Below, piece by piece: positions 39,101-46,808 of a DNA stretch of 64,000 bases. The stretch is from assembly GCF_000276665.1 (NCBI RefSeq), contig NW_004955459.1, positions 11,696,627 to 11,760,626 on the forward strand, given 5' to 3'. Numbering within the stretch: position 1 is the stretch's first letter; each line of letters starts with the position of its first letter. The position numbers and the translations under genes are program-made. The notes under the pieces are model-generated. The model was not told the origin of the DNA and searched no databases. It saw nothing but the letters and a program-made list of their open reading frames with translations. The stretch comes from Chinchilla lanigera (lineage: Eukaryota; Chordata; Mammalia; Rodentia; Chinchillidae).

Positions 39101-42100
39101 AGTAACTGGCCAGTGCTAGTGATACAGGGGCAGCCTCTGGCCCTGAGTACAGGATGGCACCATCGGCATTCCCCACGGGGGACTGCCTACTTTGGGAAGA
39201 CCTGGGCAAAGGTGGATTCCATGCTGGAATCCTAGCGTAGGGTACAGCAGGGTCCCTGTGCTATTTGGTGTCCATGTGCAGACCCATGGAAAGAGGAGAG
39301 CAGAATCAGACTTAGGAGCCAGATACAGAGTCCAGATTGGACCATAAGTGCCTATGAGAGCTGGACCCCTCCAACAGTGTTGGGATAGATCTTGGGGATG
39401 CCAGGTTACATTTTACTTTTAAGGTCGACAGAGGCCTTCGGTATAAGTAGTGAAGATAACTACTAAGGTGTAACCAGTTGACTTGTAACTTGTGCTTACT
39501 AACTATAAATTCCCTTTCAAAATCACTGTCAAGGGCTGGGGATATAGCTCAGTGGCACAGAGCCTGCCTGGCAAGCACACAGTCTTGAGTTCAATTGTCA
39601 GTACCAAAATCACCATCACGCATGAGTGAAGCCAGGGGAGGTATCACTCATGATTCATTCAACAAGCACCAGGTCTGCAACATAACTTTTTCTGCTCTCT
39701 TTTTTCTGGCTGACTGATGTTCTGAGTTTATCTTTAGAAAATATAGCATATACCTCTGCCAGCATTCTTCCATTGCCCTTTGATCTGAAGAAGCCATGTG
39801 CCCACCCCATACCTGTTCAGTTTTCTTTAGAGAAATGATAGCACCTGAGAATTTTAACATGTGTCTATTAGATGCTGGTTTAATGTGAGTCTGTAAATGT
39901 ACACTGTGAGATCAGGATATTGCCTTATTCACTGCTATCTTTAGGTATTCTGCAGGTATTCAGTCAATGTTTGTTGAGTGAATAAACTCACTTTAGAAAA
40001 CCTCTTTAAGTCAAAGTCTAGACTCTGCTTGTGAGAGCAGAATCCTGGAAAAACCACTATTCTTTATCTGTAGAAAGGTGGGTAAGTAAGCAGTGATCAG
40101 ACACATTGTACAGTTTTAAAAATTATAATTATATACAGTTTGCTACATGGAATTAGTCACAAGTGAAAAGACAGTTTTATCATATAATGCACAGTTATTT
40201 AAATTAGGATTTCTTAACCTCAACACAAATTATATTCTGGGCCAGAGAATTCTTTGTGGTGGTGTTATTCTCTGCAATGTAGGATGGTTAGCTATCGGGT
40301 TAATAATATCCCTAAGTTATTGTGGGCTGATCAGGTCCACAATCTCCCAAACAAGTGTATGGCAAAGGCTAAATAAAAAGAGGCACAAGGAATGATTTCA
40401 GGGCTCCAGGAGGATCAGAGCCCTCTCACAGAATTCGAGATTGTCTTAGGGCTTCTAAGACCTTCTCCGGGTGGCCTGTATTTGTTTTGTTATCAGAAGA
40501 AGGGAGGGGAGTACTCAAGAAGAGCAGAATCAAAGACTACTCCAAGTAAGGTCCTAAGTTAATCTACCCAGGAGTGAGACACAAGTCCTGCTCAGGGTGG
40601 TTTCATAGTGGTGTCCATCACTTGGCAGCATCTTTGTCCCCACTCAGTGATACCAGGAGCACCTCCTCATTGTTAGGACAACCAAAACTTCCTCTGAACA
40701 CTGCCATATGCCCTCTGAGGGCAAAAGCCCCCAGTTGAGAATTGCCACTATTGCAAGTTCTGTTCATTGTGAAGTTGTTTGTAGTGACAAAAAACAATTG
40801 TTATGGGTTAATGTTCATTAATGGAGTTTCCTGAATAAATTATAGAATCTCTGTGTAATGTACAGATAATTCAGCTAACCTCAAAAATTTGTAGATGTGA
40901 GGTACTGGCAGGGAATCCATGAAAATGTTAATGGTTGCCATTTGTGTGCTGCCAGTGACCTTTGTCAGAATGCCTTTTTGTCACCCACCATTTCCCAAAA
41001 TGTTTTTAACAGATGGAGAAGAAGAAGCAAGAGAACAAAATGAGAAGAGACCAGTTGAACGACCAGTACTTGGAATTGCTAGAAAAGCAGAGACTATACT
41101 TTAAGACTGTGAAAGAGTTCAAAGAGGTAAGAGTAAGCTTGCTTAGGGCATGTTAAGGTGCAAGTGAGATTTATGTTCACCTCAACATGAGCCTTTCAAA
41201 GCTGGAGCAGGGGTTTTTTGTTTGTTTTCATTTTTATTTTGGTCTTGTTTTTTTCTTGTTGTGATGAGAAGGAGCAAGTTGGTGGTGTGATCTGCCAGGA
41301 CAGTGTAGCATCTAGGTAGTTGAAGATTGCATTGTTCTCTGGCTCATCTTTGGGGTCTGCAGTAGTACCTCAGTTCATGAACGCTTGTGTTTGCAAACAG
41401 TTCAGTTTGCATATAAAAGCATCCGGCAAAATCTTATTTCTGTTTGCAAACTCTACATCGAGTGACGAGCACAACCATGGCCATCGTCACCACACAAACA
41501 TAAACACAGCCATCTTCCTCAAAATCATAAAACAAATTAAGTTCATAAACTGAGATACCACTCTAGTCAGATGTTCTGAGGCACATCAAATCTTTATTTT
41601 CATTTTCCTAACATTTAGAAAACCTGTTAAACTCAGAAGTATAATGGCTTCTTTACTTCACATCAAGGTCCATTTGGAAAGCGTTTCCTATGGGTTTACA
41701 TAGAGAAACCAACTAACAAATACTTGCTCTCTCGTTTTTTGTGTTAAAATGTGCCTTTCTTTTTAAAAAATAATGGTGTTGGTTTACATAGACTGACTCC
41801 TGTCAGTCTCAGCATGGGGATGGGCCTGGAGAATGCAAGTAAGAAGAGAGAAAATTCTGAAATGTGGCAGGGTTGGGTGTAAATCTTGCCTTTCCCACTT
41901 AGCAGCTGTGCCCTTTGGCAGTGATCCAGTCCTTGTGCCCAAACTATCTCCCTGGTGGTTCTGTGGATCAGATGGGAGAGAAAGAAAACATCCAGCACTG
42001 TGACTGGCACCTACTAACACCCAGCATCCAACTGAATTTTGTTTGTTCCCCGCCTTTTTTCCTCCCTTCATTTGGATATGGGGTATCTTCATTTTTCCAG

Positions 42101-45100
42101 AAAGAAAAGTGACTGCCTTTTTATTTGATTTTCACAAAGAGAGAGACAGGCAGACTGCATTTTCTTACATACCAGGGTCTCAGCAGGTTTATTTCCGGGA
42201 ACTCCTTCCATACTCCTGACCTAAATCCATGAGATTTTGGTGAGGTCAGAGGCTGCTGAAAATACAGAAGAGTTAGGAGGTAGGTTTCCTCCTGGTGCTT
42301 GAGCTAAGGAATAAGAAATGTAATCTTCTATGGCAGTAATTTTGTTCCTATTTATTTTTTAAGATGCTCTGTCTTCCGTCCCTCCCCATCTTTCCGTTTT
42401 CTACTTGTCCTGTCCCCTTTTTATGTGTGATTTTTAACTTTTGGGAATCACAACCACAGGCATTTCAAAATCACACATCCTTTTAAATATTCTCCCAGCT
42501 CCTGCTGTGCTCTAGGCATAAACCAAGTTGTAAAATAGATCCAGTTGCTGTCCTCAAGGAGCCTACATTGTGGTGGGAGAGAAACATAAGAAGTGAAAGA
42601 ATAAAAACAAACAGAAATTATAGTAGAAAAGATACACCAAATAATTTCAGAGAGTGCCATGTGAGGGAACCAATTCAGATGGCGTAGTCAGGGAAGGATT
42701 CTGTAGACTGAATAGAACTCAGGCTTAGAAGAGCCAGAGCATGTGTGAAAGCAAGACCAACCTAGTTAGGAGGAAGCATCGGGCATTCTTGGCCAAGGAA
42801 TGGTTGGCAAAGAAGTTTGAGCTGAAATCTCAGTTGAGCCAGTGAGGAAGCTGGCAGGGAACAAATGGGACATGCTGCTACCCTCTGTAGTGCTTTCTTC
42901 CCTTTAACCCAAATAACTCAAGAAGAGAAAAGGCTGAGAGAGAAGAATTACATTTCAGATGTTGCTTAGACATGCCAGCACTGCCCTTTTGACAGTGTGG
43001 AAACAAAAGGCAAGTGGTAGAGGATACGTACAAGCTCTCAGAGTCAAAGCAAATAAAAACAAAATGGGAAAGCACATGCTTGCACTGCAGGCTCTCGGAG
43101 ATGAAGGCTTAGCGTGACCCTGAAGGAAAATGATCCTCTCAAGTTACTGAGCTTCAACATTCCCTGTGACCCCACTACACAGGCCAGCTATTATCACTCA
43201 GAGACCAGGTCCTCAAAACCAGATGCTTGCCTATGCCTAAGTTCTCTTCAGTCCAAAGCAGGGGTGTGGGTGGGATTATATAATTTTCTTACACAATTTA
43301 TTTAAATATGTTTTACCTTTTAAAATACTTGCTCTCTTGTTTTTTGTGTTAAAATGTGCCTTTCTTTTTAAAAAATAATGGTGTTGGTTATCTTTTTTTT
43401 TTTTTTTTTAACATTTTACTTGGCAAAAAATTTAAATTGGCAACCACTTGTCAGCGTTCCAGAATCTTAAATTTTCTCCCTCTAGCTCCACTGAGATAAT
43501 TTGGGGCCACCATAAGTAGTGAGGAGGAGTTGGCTATGGGGCTTTCTAGCTATTCCCAATCTTTACCCATACTTTCAGCCAAAGTGATTATGCTGTTCTT
43601 CTGTTTCATACATAGAATCCAGATTATGATCTCCTTTGTGGTAGAAAGAGTTGAAAAGTCAGATTCTTATCCCAGGTGGTGTTTTCTCTCGAAGCCTCTC
43701 TGCTCTGTACTCTTTACCTGCCTCTCCCCTGCCTGTTCAGCCTTCTATTTCTGTATTTTGACTTCTCGCCTCATCCTGGCCCCCTAGCACTTGTAATGGA
43801 CAGTAATTCTTCATGCAAAGATGACAGTATTGTCATCTAAAACATGGGCTTTTGCCACTTTCACAGTCGTGTTTACCAGGTTTAGTTTAATCCACATTAA
43901 TTGAGCACCACTGACACCCCATGAAATCTCTTTAGATACCATTTACACTCTCATCCTGCTCCTGGCCACCTCTGATACAAACACCTTTTTGGTTAGAAAT
44001 ACTGGGTTTTCTCTAAAAACGCTATTAACTTGCTCGTTCTAGGAGAGTTCATTAATTACAAATCTGTCAGGAGATAGCACACATTGTACCCTGAAATCAC
44101 CTAAATCACTGTACTGTATTGATTGTGTCGCTAAACCAGCTTCCAAAAAGGTCATAAAACTAAGATTTAAATTGTAGAATGGGACTGAGTGCAGACCCTA
44201 TGTTTTTATGGTGTTACCTTGGAGACATAATCTTGAGTGAGCTGAGCTCACTGTCTAGTACTGTATCTGGTACATAGTGGACTGGTGGTCTTCAGCAGGA
44301 AAGAACAGGAAAGAGGCATGGTGGTCTCAGCAGGAAAGAGACAGAGGAGATGACACATTTTCCCTCTTCTGGAAAGAAATACGTAAGGGGACCTTTTCAT
44401 ATTTACTTTGAAGAAGTGAACGATAACTTCTGTAGTCTACCAAAAGGTTTCAGGGAGAGTTCATGCAATTTAATCAGTGCTCACACATAGCAGGTGACAG
44501 CTTAGGATATTTTTACTGAAAAAAACTCAAGCAAACACAATTTCATTGTGATGCAATATGAATTACCCATGGTGGGGGACTTTTATGGTAGAAGTATTTT
44601 TATGCTGCTGAATTGTTTTTGCTTCATTTGAAAAATGAGGTAGAGTGACAGTTGACTCTTACTTAGTGTTCTGTATTTTATTATGAAAATCTCCAAAAAT
44701 ACACAAAAGTAGAAACATATAGCAATAAATGGTATAAATACCTGTTTTTATTCCATCTCTTCCTCTTTTCATTCATGTTTTTAAGTGGAGTACCCCCCAG
44801 GCAAATCTCAAAAATTCATTTTAAAACTTTTTTATTTTTGTAATACAACAAATGGACCCCAGTATCACCTCATTTCTTTTGCAAACCCCATAAAACATTA
44901 ACCACCTCTCCCTCTGTAAGAAAAAGTGCATGAAAGGAATCAGAGCACCCTGCTTCTGACAGTCTGACAGAAGAATCCGTGCTCCCTCAGCCTAGGAGCC
45001 CAGCTATTCCCAGCTTTCCAAGTAGAAGATAAATCTAAATCCTGGAGATGAACCAGCACTTGTCTTAGGGAAGCCACGGTCCAGGGTCACTGAAGCAGTG

Positions 45101-46808
45101 CTTTCACCGTGACCAGAAGAGCACGGGGCCTCCAGAGACCTGGGAGCTTAGCCCAGGGAGATGGGAAACTGGTGGTCTTCGATGCAGAAGGTTCAGGGGT
45201 AAAAGGAAATTTTTCTCCCATAGTAAATGGGTCTCCTTAGCCTGGTGTGGTGCATGCCTGTAATCCCAGCACTCGGGAAGCTAAGGCAGGAGGATCATTG
45301 CAAGTTTGAGACCACCTGGGCTACAAAGTGAGCTCAAGGACAGCCTGAAATACATAGCAAGACCCTGTCTCAGAAAGACAAAAAGAAAAAGTAATTGGTT
45401 CTTCAGGAAAGTGCCTCTTTGATCACTGCCACATCTGGTCCTGTGGATTGGGTTGGGATTGTTGGGAGTTTCCTAGTGAATAGAAGTATTGAGCCATAAG
45501 GGCAGTGAAAGTAAGGGTGTTGGAAAGTGCATAGTGAGATTTTCAAAGGAACGACAAAATAATGCAGAGGTGATGTTATGGCTTGTGTTTAGATGTACCC
45601 CTAAAGCCTCATGTCGTAGGAGGGACTTTTTCAGAGGTGGCTGGATCTAGAGTGTGTNNNNNNNNNNNNNNNNNNNNNNNNNNNNNNNNNNNNNNNNNNN
45701 NNNNNNNNNNNNNNNNNNNNNNNNNNNNNNNNNNNNNNNNNNNNNNNNNNNNNNNNNNNNNNNNNNNNNNNNNNNNNAAAAAAAAATGATTAGAAAAAGA
45801 GTCCACTAATTGATTTGGCACCAGGTCTAAACTCAATAGCCTAGATCGAGTATAGAAGAGGAAGAAAGAAGCTAAGGTCTCATGCACTTGCTTCTCCACT
45901 ACTTTGTTGCTTTGCTACCTTGTGCCCACCATGAACTCCTTCTCCTCTGCAATGCCTGTCTGCCATGCCACCCTGCCTTGGAGCCACCCAGCTATGGACT
46001 GAAACATCTACAAACTGAGCCAAAATAAACCTTTCCTCCTTTAACTTTGTGTGTCGGGTATTTTGTCTCATAAATGAGAAAAGTAACTAAGACAGATGAC
46101 TTGTTCCACAGGATGCTGGATTTCACAGGAAAGGATGAGGCCAGCATCTTCCTTCAGTGATATCCCTGTACATGTGCAGTTACAGATTTCGTGCATCTCA
46201 TGAGATGTGGGGTGTCCCTGAGAAATACCTCTCATTCTGTTTCCTGTGAAATTCTTTGTTAAAGCTGAGGGTAGTCCTAGCTTTTACTGTTGTTAGAGTA
46301 TGTATGTATGGAGGGGCTTTTTTCCCCCCTACATGTACACTAGGACCACCTATCTTACTCCCTTAGGGTCATGTCTCCAAGATTCCTTCTAATTTCTCAC
46401 AAGGACTGGTGGATAGGTGTCTGCTTTTCTGCTTCTGACCCACTGAAGATTTTAGAAACTTCAGAGTCTTTTGGAATGACAGCGCCTAATCTTCTCATCC
46501 TGTCTTTAGTCTTACAGCCTAGAAAGTGAGCTTCATTATACCTGCTTTGGCTTTGTATGTAGGTCAATAGGTTATTGGGAAGTTTCATCATGCTGGTGTG
46601 TGGTTCGGTTCATTTTACCATGCTAGGAATATGGGTTAGTTGGTCACAAGGCGTCTCGTATGGGACTTGGGGGAAAAACAGACCATCTGGGCCCTGCATG
46701 GGTGCTAATGTCATTACCACCTCTTTTCAACACCCTCTCTGTTTTTCCCCTTAGGAGGGCCGCAAGAATGAGCTACTGCTGTCCAAGGTGAAAGCAAAGG
46801 CTTCCTGA
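3144..46808 (+). CDS. CCDC93: CCDC93, C-terminal 17 exons (partial gene, spliced)
   Basis: Coiled-coil domain protein 93 is a subunit of the CCC/Commander complex, which acts with WASH and Retriever on endosomes to return cargo such as LDLR and copper transporters to the cell surface. Seventeen GT-AG exons join with matching phases into 422 codons plus TGA: 3144-3180, 5627-5719, 5973-6023, 6862-6948, 17127-17243, 20032-20094, 24266-24339, 25525-25606, 26469-26534, 27895-27948, 29404-29466, 31673-31781, 32869-32951, 34960-34997, 36399-36483, 41013-41126, 46755-46808. The product is rich in E, K, Q and L with heptad-like spacing, as expected for the coiled-coil half of the family. It agrees with the human protein I recall over its whole length, including the C-terminus KVKAKAS. 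The N-terminal calponin-homology-like (NN-CH) domain, residues about 1-207, lies upstream of the window. If human has 24 exons, these are exons 8-24. No stop or frameshift breaks the frame. Confidence 0.96.
3695..3907 (-). mobile_element. MIR SINE, reversed
   Basis: 'gtgttccaggcactttgtta' and 'ccaaggtcacacaact' are hallmarks of the reversed tRNA-derived MIR core. Confidence 0.75.
4145..4345 (+). mobile_element. MIR SINE
   Basis: 'catctgtaaaatgggggtgg' and 'gcattgtgaagattaagatg' match the forward MIR core and 3' part. Confidence 0.78.
5627..5719 (+). CDS. CCDC93: CCDC93 coding exon 2 of 17 (phase 0, 93 nt)
   Basis: The acceptor is tttgcag and the donor is gtacgt. It encodes 31 residues beginning [17 protein letters not shown] and ending ELQAAEE (human about 220-250). 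This is the acidic, probably flexible linker before the coiled coil. The CCT at 5651-5653 is the proline equivalent to human Pro228. Confidence 0.95.
5973..6023 (+). CDS. CCDC93: CCDC93 coding exon 3 of 17 (51 nt)
   Basis: It encodes [17 protein letters not shown] (human about 251-267). The acceptor reads tttcagcag, a tandem NAGNAG. I chose the upstream AG because it retains the Gln seen in the human protein. Using the second AG would only delete that Gln. The donor is gtgagg. Confidence 0.95.
6862..6948 (+). CDS. CCDC93: CCDC93 coding exon 4 of 17 (87 nt)
   Basis: It encodes 29 residues from [14 protein letters not shown] to SEYAEK (human about 268-296) and appears identical to the human protein I recall. 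The acceptor is ttgcag and the donor is gtaggt. A 10.2-kb intron follows, the longest inside this part of the gene. Confidence 0.95.
8748..8960 (+). mobile_element. MIR SINE
   Basis: 'gtgcagtggttagaaacaca' at the start, and 'catttgtaaaacaagaataa' with 'gaagattaaatgataggtga' in the second half. Confidence 0.75.
9010..9085 (-). mobile_element. ID-like SINE, reversed
   Basis: The reversed core 'gcactatgccactgagagct' follows a T-run, which is the poly-A tail on the minus strand. Confidence 0.55.
10108..10234 (+). repeat. Local direct duplication A, copy 1 (127 bp)
   Basis: It matches 12168-12294 at 125 of 127 positions without gaps. The differences are G/A at 10171/12231 and at 10221/12281. It is not a SINE, LTR or LINE that I recognise. 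Confidence 0.93.
11005..11190 (+). mobile_element. B1-ID composite SINE
   Basis: A B1 monomer ('acacctgaagtcccagctgc' to 'agtgagaccctgttt') is followed by an A-rich linker and a diverged ID half ('gctggcatctagcccagtg'). Confidence 0.65.
12168..12294 (+). repeat. Local direct duplication A, copy 2 (127 bp)
   Basis: This is the second copy, 2060 bp downstream and in the same orientation. It is followed by a short aattctgt tandem repeat (12290-12312) absent from copy 1, which may mark the insertion junction. Confidence 0.93.
13327..13402 (+). mobile_element. ID-like SINE, diverged
   Basis: 'gctagggatggggaattt' and 'caaggcctttggttcagtca' follow the ID pattern, with a short A-rich end. Confidence 0.5.
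15241..15384 (+). mobile_element. B1 SINE with target duplication
   Basis: It is a 7SL-derived monomer with 'gcctgtaatcccagcactca' and 'gagaccctgtctcaaaaa'. The 16-bp flanks 15225-15240 and 15385-15400 differ at one base and mark the target site. Confidence 0.85.
17127..17243 (+). CDS. CCDC93: CCDC93 coding exon 5 of 17 (117 nt)
   Basis: It encodes 39 residues from [17 protein letters not shown] to KTKHLEE (human about 297-335). The acceptor is a second NAGNAG (cacagcag); the proximal AG keeps the Gln present in human. The donor is gttaat, which is weaker than the other donors in this gene. Confidence 0.95.
17840..18280 (+). mobile_element. Ancient mammalian interspersed repeat, family uncertain
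   Basis: Text such as 'gagtgacataatccagtttg', 'tctgtttgctgtgtgagca' and 'gcagcagtccgcatgagcag' follows a repeat common in mammals (I suspect LINE2-related). A similar tract lies at 53150-53400. The naming is weak. Confidence 0.4.
19212..19376 (+). mobile_element. B1-ID fragment with GA-rich tail
   Basis: The end of a B1 ('gagaccttgtctcaaag') runs into an ID half ('gctgggaatatagctcagta') and then a GAGA/GGGA simple repeat (19313-19376) that probably grew from the A-rich tail. Confidence 0.65.
19655..19862 (+). mobile_element. MIR SINE
   Basis: 'tttgaatcctgcctttattg', 'gtgacttaacccttctgttt' and the trailing 'ggcataacacgtggttggtg' follow the forward MIR order. A second MIR-like piece (19925-20010) follows. 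Confidence 0.7.
20032..20094 (+). CDS. CCDC93: CCDC93 coding exon 6 of 17 (63 nt)
   Basis: It encodes 21 coiled-coil residues, [19 protein letters not shown] plus TE (human about 336-356). Several substitutions relative to human (for example AN for AS and ET for EA) fall in a run that stays strongly helical. The acceptor is tttacag and the donor is gtgagc. Confidence 0.95.
21080..21236 (+). mobile_element. B1 SINE
   Basis: The B1 core 'catctgtaatcccagaactc' and the end 'gccctgtttcaaaaag' are followed by a 16-base A tail. The flanks 'aaaaaggataggact' and 'aaaaaggacaggcct' look like a diverged target duplication. Confidence 0.8.
21301..21395 (+). mobile_element. ID SINE with perfect target duplication
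   Basis: It has the core 'gctggggatatagctcagtg' and ends 'ccccagtacc' plus an A/T-rich tail. The 11-bp duplication aaaaaggcctg lies at 21290-21300 and 21396-21406. It is a good reference copy of the family in this genome. Confidence 0.88.
21757..21852 (+). mobile_element. ID SINE with (AAAC)n tail
   Basis: It has 'gggctggggatatagatcag' and the B-box-like 'gagtttgattcccagtacc'. The tail is an AAAC repeat. 'actaataa(a)ggga' flanks both sides. Confidence 0.85.
21903..22075 (-). mobile_element. MIR SINE, reversed
   Basis: 'cctttacaatggccctagca', 'cagtggggaaactaaggcta' and 'cttgccacaggctggca' are in the reversed MIR order. Confidence 0.7.
23414..23596 (+). mobile_element. Copy of the inverted-repeat transposon lacking its right end
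   Basis: It starts CAGTGGTACCTCAGTTCATA and runs alongside the 41360 copy through 'acaaattaagttc'. There the terminal inverted repeat should begin but is missing. It shares the internal 'gccatggccat' segment. Confidence 0.65.
23738..23838 (-). mobile_element. ID SINE, reversed
   Basis: An 18-base T-run precedes 'ggtactggggatcgaactca', and the reversed core ends 'gagctatatccccagccc'. Confidence 0.85.
24266..24339 (+). CDS. CCDC93: CCDC93 coding exon 7 of 17 (74 nt)
   Basis: It encodes [20 protein letters not shown] and then KADP, ending with two bases of a split Ser codon completed at 25525 (human about 357-381). The acceptor is ttgcag and the donor is gtgaag. It lies in the coiled coil. Confidence 0.95.
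25525..25606 (+). CDS. CCDC93: CCDC93 coding exon 8 of 17 (82 nt)
   Basis: It completes the split Ser and encodes 27 residues, [20 protein letters not shown] followed by EFKAHCR (human about 382-408), apparently identical to human. The acceptor is ctttag and the donor is gtaagt. Confidence 0.96.
26469..26534 (+). CDS. CCDC93: CCDC93 coding exon 9 of 17 (66 nt)
   Basis: It encodes 22 residues from [17 protein letters not shown] to TPDEK (human about 409-432). Human reads APRGDEK at the end, so two residues (Arg-Gly) appear to be absent here. The acceptor tttttaag lacks the usual pyrimidine at -3. The donor is gtaaag. Confidence 0.93.
27895..27948 (+). CDS. CCDC93: CCDC93 coding exon 10 of 17, variable linker (54 nt)
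   Basis: It encodes [18 protein letters not shown] (human about 433-450, TLSSGEPPGTLTSAMTHD). The exon is Gly/Ser/Thr rich and the least conserved of the set, so it is probably a flexible hinge between two coiled-coil segments. The acceptor is tttcag and the donor is gtaagt. Both ends are phase 0, so skipping would stay in frame. Confidence 0.9.
28406..28441. repeat. (TG)n(CG)n alternating purine-pyrimidine tract
   Basis: It consists of 36 bases of uninterrupted pyrimidine-purine alternation, first TG then CG units, followed by an imperfect CG/TG extension to about 28464. This is the strongest class of Z-DNA-forming sequence. Confidence 0.95.
28747..28900 (-). mobile_element. B1 SINE, reversed, first of a stacked pair
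   Basis: 'gacagggtctcactatgcag' to 'gtgtgccactatgcccggc' is a reversed B1. The flanks 'agttcatgtaaattt' at 28732-28746 and 28901-28915 are its target duplication. Confidence 0.85.
28916..29002 (-). mobile_element. ID SINE, reversed, second of a stacked pair
   Basis: 'ggtactgggaattgaactca' to 'gagctaaatccccagcccc'. It is flanked by 28902-28915 and a third copy of the target sequence (gttcacgtaaattt, 29003-29016), so it inserted at the same target as the adjacent B1. Confidence 0.85.
29404..29466 (+). CDS. CCDC93: CCDC93 coding exon 11 of 17 (63 nt)
   Basis: It encodes [20 protein letters not shown] plus Q (human about 451-471), apparently identical to human. The acceptor is tttttag, preceded by a long T-rich tract, and the donor is gtgagt. 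Confidence 0.96.
30680..30825 (-). mobile_element. B1-ID composite SINE, reversed and diverged
   Basis: A reversed ID half ('aaacccaaggcctttgcact') is followed by a reversed B1 half ('gggcctcactaaattgcata'). That is the order expected of a B1-ID dimer on the minus strand. Confidence 0.6.
31213..31245. repeat. Perfect 12-bp hairpin
   Basis: The arms cttctactacct (31213-31224) and aggtagtagaag (31234-31245) are exact reverse complements around a 9-base loop. It lies 430 bases before exon 31673. Confidence 0.9.
31673..31781 (+). CDS. CCDC93: CCDC93 coding exon 12 of 17 (109 nt)
   Basis: It encodes 36 residues from [20 protein letters not shown] to IELYRQ and the first base of an Ile codon (human about 472-508). 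The acceptor is ctttag and the donor is gtaggt. It is among the most conserved parts of the protein. Confidence 0.96.
32869..32951 (+). CDS. CCDC93: CCDC93 coding exon 13 of 17 (83 nt)
   Basis: It completes the split Ile and encodes [20 protein letters not shown] and then KVYLEKE (human about 509-535). The acceptor is ttatag and the donor is gtaaga. Confidence 0.96.
33535..33715 (+). mobile_element. MIR SINE
   Basis: 'cctcattttccttacctcta' and 'aaatgagggtcacactgcac' match the middle of MIR, and the tail is 'agtgtctcaatacgtattaa'. Confidence 0.6.
34960..34997 (+). CDS. CCDC93: CCDC93 coding exon 14 of 17 (38 nt)
   Basis: It encodes [12 protein letters not shown] plus two bases (CA) of a Gln codon completed at 36399. 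The acceptor is ccccag. I placed the donor at gtaagt (34998), because that gives CA+A = Gln, as in human FSQAMAS. Confidence 0.94.
36399..36483 (+). CDS. CCDC93: CCDC93 coding exon 15 of 17 (85 nt)
   Basis: It completes the Gln and encodes [20 protein letters not shown] and then GIKQSRMK (human about 549-576). The acceptor is tttcag. The donor gtcagc is weak at position +3. Confidence 0.95.
38650..38875 (-). mobile_element. MIR SINE, reversed
   Basis: 'aaaatgctgattttacagct' and the downstream 'aggaggacctgttgctcaga' follow reversed MIR, ending near 'ccttactacactgcc'. Confidence 0.6.
39532..39604 (+). mobile_element. ID SINE with target duplication
   Basis: 'gggctggggatatagctcag' to 'tcagtac'. 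The 14-bp flanks 39518-39531 and 39605-39618 match at 12 positions. Almost no A tail is left. Confidence 0.82.
41013..41126 (+). CDS. CCDC93: CCDC93 coding exon 16 of 17 (114 nt)
   Basis: It encodes 38 residues, [20 protein letters not shown] through to KTVKEFKE (human about 577-614). It is very rich in charged residues and forms the last coiled-coil segment. The acceptor is ttaacag and the donor is gtaaga. Confidence 0.96.
41360..41563 (+). mobile_element. Complete short inverted-repeat DNA transposon
   Basis: The left end, CAGTAGTACCTCAGTTCATG, and the right end are inverted repeats of each other over 23 bases with 19 matches. It is 204 bp long with no coding capacity. TA follows the right end (41564-41565). 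The CAGT-type termini and TA suggest a non-autonomous Tc1/mariner-type element. I do not recognise the family name. Confidence 0.68.
41718..41784 (+). repeat. Local direct duplication B, copy 1 (67 bp)
   Basis: It matches 43323-43389 at 66 of 67 positions ('tacttgctctct' to 'aataatggtgttggtt'). Confidence 0.92.
41875..42015 (+). mobile_element. MIR SINE
   Basis: 'aatcttgcctttcccactta' and 'gcagctgtgccctttggcag' match the forward MIR core. The tail 'actggcacctactaaca' resembles its end. Confidence 0.6.
43323..43389 (+). repeat. Local direct duplication B, copy 2 (67 bp)
   Basis: The copy lies 1605 bp downstream, in the same orientation, and is followed directly by a long T-run (43392-43409) not seen after copy 1. 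Confidence 0.92.
45236..45392 (+). mobile_element. B1 SINE
   Basis: 'gcctgtaatcccagcactcg' to 'gaccctgtctcagaaag' with an A-rich tail. It lies about 180 bases upstream of the solo LTR. Confidence 0.83.
45574..46094 (+). mobile_element. Solo LTR of the same family, interrupted by an assembly gap
   Basis: It starts TGTTATGG and ends AAGACA, and matches the element at 61633 at both ends (for example 'tttttcagaggtggct' and 'ataaacctttcctcctttaa'). The flanks ggtga (45569-45573) and gatga (46095-46099) look like a mutated 5-bp target duplication. The 120-base gap 45658-45777 hides its middle, and an A-run follows the gap. Confidence 0.75.
45658..45777. other. Assembly gap (120 N)
   Basis: It is a run of unknown bases inside a solo LTR. 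The A-run directly after it suggests the missing piece may include a SINE tail. The real length is unknown. Confidence 0.98.
46755..46808 (+). CDS. CCDC93: CCDC93 terminal coding exon with stop
   Basis: It encodes [17 protein letters not shown] and then TGA at 46806-46808 (human [17 protein letters not shown]). The acceptor is cccttag. The preceding intron carries a solo LTR (45574-46094) that ends about 660 bp upstream of this exon. Confidence 0.96.
   Translation, partial: EGRKNELLLSKVKAKAS

Larger units (their letters stand above)
36484..41012. other. CCDC93 4.5-kb intron
   Basis: It holds a reversed MIR (38650-38875), one ID SINE with a clear target duplication (39532-39604) and two short LINE2/MIR-type ends near 37960-38020 and 39930-39985. 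An open stretch at 38083-38430 has no recognisable protein. Confidence 0.6.
41127..46754. other. CCDC93 last intron
   Basis: It contains a full copy of the inverted-repeat transposon (41360-41563), a 67-bp local duplication (41718 and 43323), a MIR (41875-42015), a B1 (45236-45392) and a solo LTR interrupted by an assembly gap (45574-46094). Confidence 0.7.
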
